A stretch of DNA of 64,000 bases. Source: Hoeflea prorocentri. Lineage in GTDB: Bacteria > Pseudomonadota > Alphaproteobacteria > Rhizobiales > Rhizobiaceae. The first letter of the stretch is position 1; every line of letters starts with the position of its first letter. Under the pieces are notes generated by a model, which saw nothing but the letters and a program-made list of their open reading frames with translations, was not told the DNA's origin and did no database searches. This document shows, one piece after another, positions 56,949 through 63,002 of this stretch. A program made the translations under genes and the position numbers. The stretch lies in contig NZ_JAPJZI010000002.1 in the NCBI RefSeq assembly GCF_027944115.1, positions 1-64,000 on the forward strand, read 5' to 3'.

Positions 56949-58199
56949 TTATTCGATCCGTTCGTCCGTGTCATACAGGAAATGACGGCTGTGATTGATC
57001 GGGGATGCCAGCAGGACGCCGGCGCGAAACTTGCCGGTCCGTACGAGGCGGTAGGCCCGGGCCATAAAATGGCCCTCCTGCGACGTCTCAGGCTCATCGG
57101 TGAGGAACATTTCGCGGTTAAAATCTCTGGAGACATAGCTCGGCCAATTGTCGAAATGGACATTGCCGACGAGATAGGATGTGTGATTTTCTATCCCGCT
57201 GTTTTCGATGGTCGATGGGAAGGTTCCTTCCGGGAAATCCTTTTGTCTTTCCTCATTGGACAGATGGTACCACGCCCAGTTCAGATGGTGATCGCCGAAG
57301 AACTCGGTGAAACTGAGCATGAGATATCCCAGTTGCTCGCGCTCCAATATGGCCGAGGCGGTTTCGACGAGACCGGGAACATGGGAGCGAAACCCGTTCT
57401 TGCAAAGCGGCGCGTCGGAGGCATGCAGCAACATGTCGTCTTCGAACCAGAACATGCCCTTTGCCTGTTCCAGATTGTCGAAATGTCTGGCAGCGTTGCG
57501 GCGTCCGCCCATGATGCCGAGATTGCCCGAACGCAAGACGGAGAACCCGAAGGTTTTGCAAAGCGCGTCATATTCGGCCTGCGTTGTGGGGTTTGTTGAG
57601 TTGTCCTGCAGAACCAGTGTCCTACAGGACAGAAGGTCCGGGCACGCCTGCTTCACCGAGTTCAGCCATAGACCGAACTGTTTCGGCGTATTCATGCTCA
57701 TGACGTAAACTGCGGCATCATGGGCAGGGACAGGTCGCGGGTAGTCTGCATGCGCTTCCGTCAGCAGGCGGCTGTCAGGTGCGGCCGCAATGCGGATCGC
57801 GACCAGTTCCTTGGCTATCCATTCGACCCTGTATCCGTTCTGCTTCAGGTGCCGTGCGGCCGCCGCGACATCTGCGCCCGGCAAGTGTTTTTTGCGTATT
57901 CGTATGAACTTCGGGCTGAGGCGCTGAATGTCGAGTTTGCCAAGGGTTTTCAGCGCTGTTCCCGGGACATTGATCTGCAAGATGTCGACATGGCCCAGAC
58001 CTCGGCTTTTCAGCCGATCGAGGATCTTGTCTGTGGGTACACCGGCACCCAGTGTGAAGCGGAGCCAGCCGCTTTCGTCCTGGCGCTGGAGTTTAAACCA
58101 GTCTTTTGCCGTCCTTCCCAACCGCATGCTCACGATTGGTGCCGACTGGTTCAGGCTGTCCCGGATCGTTGCGCTGATCCAGCGTTCAACGGCATTCAT
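56949..58199 (-). CDS. FkbM-like segment fused to a glycosyltransferase-like domain
   Basis: 416 aa. Residues ~70-140 resemble the C-terminal part of FkbM methyltransferases (HVDILQINVPGTALKTLG, PKFIRIRKKH, LKQNGYRVEWIAKELVAIR), but acidic residues of the usual LKIDVEGAE motif are replaced (INVPGTA) and the N-terminal part of that domain is short, so methyltransferase activity is doubtful. Residues ~160-400 look like a GT-A glycosyltransferase: YVMSMNTPKQFGLWLNSV, VLQDNSTNP, then an acidic FWFEDDML motif (253-255) that could bind metal and sugar nucleotide. No signal peptide. It overlaps the upstream HtrL-like gene by four bases (ATGA), so the two act together. Confidence 0.65.
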   Translation of the reverse strand: MNAVERWISATIRDSLNQSAPIVSMRLGRTAKDWFKLQRQDESGWLRFTLGAGVPTDKILDRLKSRGLGHVDILQINVPGTALKTLGKLDIQRLSPKFIRIRKKHLPGADVAAAARHLKQNGYRVEWIAKELVAIRIAAAPDSRLLTEAHADYPRPVPAHDAAVYVMSMNTPKQFGLWLNSVKQACPDLLSCRTLVLQDNSTNPTTQAEYDALCKTFGFSVLRSGNLGIMGGRRNAARHFDNLEQAKGMFWFEDDMLLHASDAPLCKNGFRSHVPGLVETASAILEREQLGYLMLSFTEFFGDHHLNWAWYHLSNEERQKDFPEGTFPSTIENSGIENHTSYLVGNVHFDNWPSYVSRDFNREMFLTDEPETSQEGHFMARAYRLVRTGKFRAGVLLASPINHSRHFLYDTDERIE

Positions 58200-59008
58200 G
58201 AGCCGGACCGCGCTGCTATGTCGGCAAAGAAAGGCCAGATGAGGCCGTCGGCGCCGATGAAACGGGTTTCGAAGATGTCCGGGTGAAGATTGCCCAATAT
58301 GGTCAGTATGCTTTCTTCCGTTCCCATCAGCTTCTGGTGCAGGGTGAAACTCAACATGGCCTGGTAGAGGCGGTTCGCCTCGACAACAAACGCCTCAGGC
58401 CCGCCGAAAAAGCCGCCCCGTGCCACCCAGTTTATCGGCCTGCCGCCGGCATATCGTTCCATTGCGGCGCGCTCAAAACCATGTACTTCATGTACGGGCT
58501 GATAGGGAAAACAAAGCAGAAGAAATCTGCTTAACATGGGTGCGAGTTCGGCGCTCGTGATGGCCTTTGTCAACAGGTCCAGCGGCACTGTGTGCGTGAT
58601 CCCCGCATCGATCCAGGCGAAGCGGCTGGTGCCGAACCGGTTCCGGCGGGCTTCTTCGGCAAGCCAGCCCATCTTGGCCATGACCAGCGGATTGTAGTGC
58701 GGCAGGCGCGCCTGAGGACTGGAGGGCAGCCATGAGGCCTGTTCCAGCCAATGTTTGGAGTTTCGGATTTTCTGAATTTGCTGGAAGTCCGGCTGTTTCT
58801 CGAGCGTTTCGAGATCGAGTGGCACGTGTATCTGATTGTGACGATCGTCAAGCCCGAGATCGGCGGGACCATAGACCACCAGGGGCATGCCGATATCACA
58901 CAAGGCTTGCAGCTGTGTTGTGTAGAATGAAAACGGCCTTGCGAAATCCTTCGAAAGTTCCGCTCTTCCGATATCAATTGCCGCAGTTACGAAGGTTATG
59001 TCTTTCAT
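58196..59008 (-). CDS. HtrL/YibB (WlaTC-like) family glycosyltransferase
   Basis: 270 aa, recognised as the HtrL/YibB family from its start ITFVTAAIDIGR, the HYNPLVMAKMGWLAEEARRN segment (104-123), FAWIDAGITHT (130-140, with the acidic WIDAG motif) and the WVARGGFFGG / HQKLMGTEESILTIL region. Members such as WlaTC lie in surface-polysaccharide loci and are thought to be glycosyltransferases acting in the cytoplasm. It is first in a two-gene minus-strand unit and faces the small Ser/Pro-rich protein gene across an AT-rich region. Confidence 0.8.
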   Translation of the reverse strand: MKDITFVTAAIDIGRAELSKDFARPFSFYTTQLQALCDIGMPLVVYGPADLGLDDRHNQIHVPLDLETLEKQPDFQQIQKIRNSKHWLEQASWLPSSPQARLPHYNPLVMAKMGWLAEEARRNRFGTSRFAWIDAGITHTVPLDLLTKAITSAELAPMLSRFLLLCFPYQPVHEVHGFERAAMERYAGGRPINWVARGGFFGGPEAFVVEANRLYQAMLSFTLHQKLMGTEESILTILGNLHPDIFETRFIGADGLIWPFFADIAARSGS

Positions 59009-59349
59009 TTTTTGTGCAATTTATACTTGTATTTTTTGACAAAAACAAAACGAAAAACGCTACTTGATTGATAGCTCTGCGGGTCAATCTTTCCGATTTT
59101 TATAAGATTTGCAGATAAATTACACGTGGAATCATAATACTGAAAGCGGTTTTGATTATTGTTATTTGATAGTGAATGATTACTAGATTTATTATGTATT
59201 TCCTTCCTTTGCCCTTGACTTTTACTCAAGGCTTGGCGACATTGCCCGCTGCTTTTAGGGGGCTAACCTTAAGTCCGAAATCAGGATGCGATCTCGCTTG
59301 AGCGCGGTCGATGTCAGTCTGCAACACGAAACTTGACGAGCGTTACAAG
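59009..59349. other. AT-rich divergent promoter region
   Basis: 341 bp between the minus-strand transferase pair and the small Tat-protein gene. Positions 59009-59230 are strongly AT-rich compared with the rest of the window (for instance TTTTTATAAGATTTGC, TGATTATTGTTATTTGATAG). One minus-strand frame (59005-59229) is Asn/Ser/Lys-rich, without a ribosome site, and I consider it non-coding. The composition suggests a strong or silenced promoter, or recent acquisition. Confidence 0.55.
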
Positions 59350-59616
59350 ATGGTGTCACCGCTGAAGAAGAAGATATCCAGGCGCAAGCTATTGAAAGCC
59401 TTTGCTGCAAGTGTTGCGGTCGGCTCCATAACAGTGCTTCCGAAAAACTGGACAAAGCCGCTTGTTGAGACCATCGTCGTGCCGGCGCACGCCGCGGTGT
59501 CAGGACCTCCGGCGAGCCCGTCGGGAAGCCCATCCATGTCGCTTTCTCCATCTCCGGCACCCGCTTCTCCATCACCATCGCCATCGCCATCGCCTTCTCT
59601 TTCCCTTTCTGATTAG
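59350..59616 (+). CDS. Small Tat-signal protein with Ser/Pro repeat tail
   Basis: 88 aa from the ATG at 59350 (an in-frame ATG at 59311 would add 13 residues; neither has a strong ribosome site). A twin-arginine motif, SRRKLLKAF (10-18), is followed by a hydrophobic segment and LPKNWTKPLVETIVVPAHA with an AxA-type cleavage site near residue 48. The predicted mature part is 40 residues: 16 Ser, 12 Pro and only small or aliphatic residues otherwise, with no Lys, Arg, Cys or aromatic. It ends in an (SP)n run and SLSLSD. It has no enzymatic features and looks like an acceptor or structural peptide. It is followed by a GlcNAc-transferase-like gene, so I infer it may be the target of glycosylation. 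Confidence 0.7.
   Translation: MVSPLKKKISRRKLLKAFAASVAVGSITVLPKNWTKPLVETIVVPAHAAVSGPPASPSGSPSMSLSPSPAPASPSPSPSPSPSLSLSD
59562..59601 (+). repeat. In-frame (Ser-Pro) short repeat
   Basis: Repeated TCNCCA-type hexamers (CCATCA, CCATCG, CCATCG, CCATCG) encode the Ser-Pro run at the C-terminus of the small Tat protein. Six-base units keep the frame if copies are lost or gained. Confidence 0.7.
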
Positions 59617-59759
59617 CGATACGTGGTGAGTCATCGTCCTCTTCTCCGGGGATGACCAGGTTCCAGGGAGATGGCGCTTGGGCGGCATTGCGATTAATCT
59701 CCAGGCCGGAAGGGCTGTGTAGCAGGCACGGCCCTGATACGATTCAGTGCTGAGCGGAC

Positions 59760-61010
59760 ATGGCGACGATTTTCATACAGATTGCTTCCTATCGCGACAC
59801 GGAGCTGTTGCCGACGCTTCGGGATTGCGTCAGCAAGGCCCGGCACCCTGAAAACCTCAGATTTGGCATTTGCTGGCAACGGGACGAAACCGAGACGCTC
59901 GGCGAATTTGCCGATGACAGCCGGTTCCGGGTCCGCGAACATCACTACAGCGTTTCGAAAGGTCTTGGCTGGGCGAGGCAGCAGACTCAGAGCCTTTACG
60001 ATGGCGAAGACTATTCGATGCAGGTCGATGCCCATCAGCGCTTCGTCGAGGATTGGGATGTCATTCTCATAGACATGCTCAATTCAATCGACAGCGAAAA
60101 GCCGCTGCTTACCTGCTATGCGCCACCCTACGATCCGCTGAATGAGGATCAGCCGCTGTCCCATACGCCCTCGTCGCTTGGTTTCGACCAGTTTACGCCA
60201 GAAGGTGCATTGCTGATCCGGCCGACGCATATGAAGGACTGGCAGGCGCGTCAATCACCGGTTCCGGGCCGTTATTTTTCCGGACACTTCTCATTCACGA
60301 TCGGCCAATGGTGCCGGGACGTGCTTTACGATCCTGAATACTATTTCCATGGTGAAGAGATCAGCATGGCGGTGCGGTCCTATACGCATGGCTACGATAT
60401 CTTCTATCCGCACCGTGTTGTGGTCTGGCACGAATACACCCGCAAATACCGCACGACCCATTGGAATGATCACGTGCCGGAAAAGGGCGCGACCGTTTCC
60501 TGGTACAAACGCAACGAGGACAGCCAGCGTCGGATGCGGATCCTCTTCAAGCAGGAAGAGGCTGATATCGACTTCAGGCACCTGGGTTTCGGGCCTGCTC
60601 GCTCTTTGGAGCACTATGAGCGGTATGCCGGCGTGAATTTCCGACTCAAGGCGGTGCAACGTTACACATTCGAAAACCACGAGCCGCCAAATCCCGAGAT
60701 CTACGGATCGGATGAGGAGTGGGTCTCCAACAATGTCGACGATTTCTGGTGCCGCGTCCTGCTGCCCGAGGGTACCTACGATCCGAAAACGGACTACGAA
60801 ACCCTGTACGTTTCGATCAACAATGCCCTCGGAGAGTCCATCTATCGCAAGGATATGCACGGGGACGAGGTCCGTGCGATTTTCGATCAAAGGCGCCCTG
60901 CATTCATTCAGCCCTATAAATCATTCGAGGAAGCAGCCGGCTGGACGGTGAGGCTCAAGGACAGTGCGGGCGAGGAACTGGCGGAGATCACGCGGCCGAT
61001 TGTCCGTTAG
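59760..61010 (+). CDS. GlcNAc-transferase family protein (Skp1-GnT-like)
   Basis: 416 aa, matching the GlcNAc family whose eukaryotic members add GlcNAc to hydroxyproline of Skp1. Family features: start TIFIQIASYRDTELLPTLRDCVSKA, FGICWQRDE, a DAH motif at 90-92 (MQVDAHQRFVEDWD) in place of DxD for metal/sugar-nucleotide binding, then FSGHFSFTIGQWCRDVLYDPEYYFHGEEISMAVR and HRVVVWHEYTRKYRTTHW. The C-terminal ~70 residues form an extra segment. It has no TM or signal, so it acts in the cytoplasm. It follows the Ser/Pro-rich Tat protein by 143 bp on the same strand. Donor and acceptor are inferred, not shown. Confidence 0.82.
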   Translation: MATIFIQIASYRDTELLPTLRDCVSKARHPENLRFGICWQRDETETLGEFADDSRFRVREHHYSVSKGLGWARQQTQSLYDGEDYSMQVDAHQRFVEDWDVILIDMLNSIDSEKPLLTCYAPPYDPLNEDQPLSHTPSSLGFDQFTPEGALLIRPTHMKDWQARQSPVPGRYFSGHFSFTIGQWCRDVLYDPEYYFHGEEISMAVRSYTHGYDIFYPHRVVVWHEYTRKYRTTHWNDHVPEKGATVSWYKRNEDSQRRMRILFKQEEADIDFRHLGFGPARSLEHYERYAGVNFRLKAVQRYTFENHEPPNPEIYGSDEEWVSNNVDDFWCRVLLPEGTYDPKTDYETLYVSINNALGESIYRKDMHGDEVRAIFDQRRPAFIQPYKSFEEAAGWTVRLKDSAGEELAEITRPIVR

Positions 61011-61027
61011 GCTGACGCGACGCCTGA

Positions 61028-61873
61028 TCAGTGATCTGTCGTGAAGCCCAGATCATCGAGAAAATGGAGGATGTCGGGACCACAATATGCAAGATCGCCA
61101 TAGGTGATCTCATAGGCGTCGACGCCCTGAACAACCTCGCTCAACTCTGCAAAGCCGCGATCGTCAAAATTATCCGCGTTGGCCAGGCTGCCCAGAAGGC
61201 GGACCGATGCCTTGCTCCGGGGAACGGCGTTGATCACCGTTCGGCTGCCTTCCTTGTAGGTTACAAAGAAGACCGCGTCGAACCTCGGCATCTCAGCCGG
61301 AACCCCTGATTTCGATTTGAGCAGAATGGCTTCTTCGGACGCAATCAGGCGGTGTTCGTGTCGTGCCGCTCCGATCTCCTGTGCCAGAGCGCTCTGGACG
61401 TCTGTTTCAAGGCAGATCGGGCGTGGGAAGGTCGACATCGCCCGGTCCAGCGCGATACAGGCCAGTTCGTCGCTCAGACAGTGATAGCCTCTGAAATCTA
61501 GCCATGCCGAAAGGGTTGATTTTCCGGCCCCGGAAACCCCTGGCAGCAAGGCGCAGCGCCCGTTGGCCGATATGGCGGCCGCATGCATGATCAGTTCGCC
61601 ACGCCCGCGCGATGCCAGGCTGTGTATGACTTCGGCAAGCAACAGAACTGCTGCGTCGGCGGGCTGCTTGTCCCGGTAGACCTCGGATCCGTCCCGAAAA
61701 AGGATGAAGCCCGACTGGTCATCGCCATCAAGCTCCAACGACAGATTGCCGTTTGCAGTATCAACCTGGCGAAACTCGGAGAACAGGAAGTGGAGCAACT
61801 CTTGTGCAGCGGCGCTCCTGGCTGAAATGCAGACCGTCGCCCCCGCCAGGCCTACGGTCTTTTCAGTCGGCAT
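61028..61873 (-). CDS. HPr kinase-like P-loop protein
   Basis: 281 aa, related to the HPr kinase/phosphorylase fold. The sequence LIMHAAAISANGRCALLPGVSGAGKST (95-120) contains the P-loop GVSGAGKS at 112-119 and is followed by LSDELACI (133-140), the likely catalytic acidic segment. It lacks the N-terminal HPrK domain and belongs to the kinase branch often found beside PqqD-like proteins in peptide-modification loci, including lasso-peptide clusters where such kinases phosphorylate Ser. The ATG at 61873 lies inside the end of the PqqD-like gene (11 bases overlap), so the two are coupled. The longer frame to 61957 overlaps that gene and is not used. Confidence 0.8.
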   Translation of the reverse strand: MPTEKTVGLAGATVCISARSAAAQELLHFLFSEFRQVDTANGNLSLELDGDDQSGFILFRDGSEVYRDKQPADAAVLLLAEVIHSLASRGRGELIMHAAAISANGRCALLPGVSGAGKSTLSAWLDFRGYHCLSDELACIALDRAMSTFPRPICLETDVQSALAQEIGAARHEHRLIASEEAILLKSKSGVPAEMPRFDAVFFVTYKEGSRTVINAVPRSKASVRLLGSLANADNFDDRGFAELSEVVQGVDAYEITYGDLAYCGPDILHFLDDLGFTTDH

Positions 61874-62141
61874 TGAGCTGAATGCACTTCTTTCCCTGCA
61901 ACTGTTCCAGCGCCGCGTCGACATCCTGAGATATGTCCTTGGCGCCATCGAAGGCATCCGACAGTGTCTGCTGAATGTCTGCGACCGAGTTGGTTCCGTC
62001 GCACAGGCTCCACACCAGTGCCGCGGTCTCGTTCAGACACAGCGCATTGGAATGCGAGGCGTTGTAGAGGATGACTTCACCGTCAAAGTAAGACGCTTTG
62101 AAGCCGGGTGCCTGAGCAGGCTTGTCGGAGTCATTGTACAT
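61863..62141 (-). CDS. PqqD-like protein (RiPP recognition element)
   Basis: 92 aa, a single PqqD/RRE-type winged-helix domain: GEVILYNASHSNALCLNETAALVWSLCDGTNSVADIQQTLSDAF and a C-terminal DVDAALEQLQGKKCI helix. PqqD-like domains bind leader peptides and present them to modifying enzymes. No pqq genes are nearby, so it is not for PQQ. It overlaps the HPr-kinase-like gene. The AGGGGG ribosome-site-like sequence before its ATG lies in the arm of a perfect hairpin (62152-62174). Confidence 0.82.
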   Translation of the reverse strand: MYNDSDKPAQAPGFKASYFDGEVILYNASHSNALCLNETAALVWSLCDGTNSVADIQQTLSDAFDGAKDISQDVDAALEQLQGKKCIQLNAD

Positions 62142-62151
62142 GCGGCGAAAC

Positions 62152-62174
62152 CTACCCCCTGATGACGGGGGTAG
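62152..62174 (-). promoter_or_regulatory. Hairpin covering the pqqD-like ribosome site
   Basis: CTACCCCC (62152-62159) and GGGGGTAG (62167-62174) form a perfect 8 bp stem with a seven-base loop. On the minus strand, the 3' arm contains AGGGGG 11-12 bases before the PqqD-like ATG at 62141. In RNA this hairpin would hide the ribosome site; in DNA it could be an operator. Confidence 0.55.
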
Positions 62175-62276
62175 TCAATGACGGTGACGGCTTGGCCGCA
62201 TGCGGCTTACGACAGCTACCGGGTGCTTCCACACGGGTGTTCAATCAGAGGTTTTGACGACCAATCCCTGCCTGGC

Positions 62277-62930
62277 TCACCCGATCTTCTGGCCGGTTTT
62301 TGCCCAATCGGCCAGGAAGGCCTCAAGGCCCTTGTCCGTCAGCGGGTGTTTGACGAGTGCACGCAGGGTCGCCGGCGGTACGGTCGCCACATCCGCGCCG
62401 ATCAGAGCGGCTTCCTTGACGTGATTGACGGTGCGGATGGAGGCGGCGAGGATTTCCGTCGCAAAGCCGTAATTGTCATAGATCTTGCGGATTTCGGCGA
62501 TCAGTTCCATGCCGTCTGCAGCCATATCGTCAACGCGCCCGACGAAAGGCGAAATGAAGGTGGCGCCGGCCTTGGCTGCGAGCAGCGCCTGATTGGCCGA
62601 AAAGCACAAGGTGACATTCGTCTTGTGTCCGGCCGATGTCAGCGCCTTGCAGGCTTTCAGCCCGTCCATGGTCAGCGGCAGCTTGATGCAGATATTGTCC
62701 GCGATCTTTGCCAGAATGTCCGCCTCGGCCATCATGCCATCGAACTCGGTGGCCGTGACTTCGGCGGAAACCGGGCCGTCGACGATTGAACAGATCTCCT
62801 TTGTCACCTCCATGATGTCCCGTCCGGACTTCATGATCAGCGACGGATTGGTGGTCACACCATCCAACAGACCCAGCGCGTTCAATTCCTCGATCTCGGC
62901 AACATCTGCCGTGTCGACAAAAAATTTCAT
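62277..62930 (-). CDS. fsa: Fructose-6-phosphate aldolase / transaldolase-like protein
   Basis: 217 aa TalC/FSA-type short transaldolase. It begins [16 protein letters not shown], with the [10 protein letters not shown] segment (23-32) and the Schiff-base Lys83 in NICIKLPLT. Later segments [29 protein letters not shown] are typical. Function is either fructose-6-phosphate aldolase or transaldolase; the small-size group needs assay to separate them. It is divergent from priA with only a short gap, as in related genomes. Confidence 0.9.
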   Translation of the reverse strand: MKFFVDTADVAEIEELNALGLLDGVTTNPSLIMKSGRDIMEVTKEICSIVDGPVSAEVTATEFDGMMAEADILAKIADNICIKLPLTMDGLKACKALTSAGHKTNVTLCFSANQALLAAKAGATFISPFVGRVDDMAADGMELIAEIRKIYDNYGFATEILAASIRTVNHVKEAALIGADVATVPPATLRALVKHPLTDKGLEAFLADWAKTGQKIG

Positions 62931-63002
62931 CGTATGTCTCGTTCCTTAATTGGCGGTCGCGGGTTTTCTTTAGATCAATCGCGGGGCAAGGTCACCCTCA
63001 AG

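Noticed and set aside
59005-59229. Minus-strand 74-codon frame in the AT-rich region
   Set aside because: Asn/Ser/Lys-rich translation of AT-rich DNA, no ribosome site, and it occupies the expected promoter region of the divergent transferase genes.
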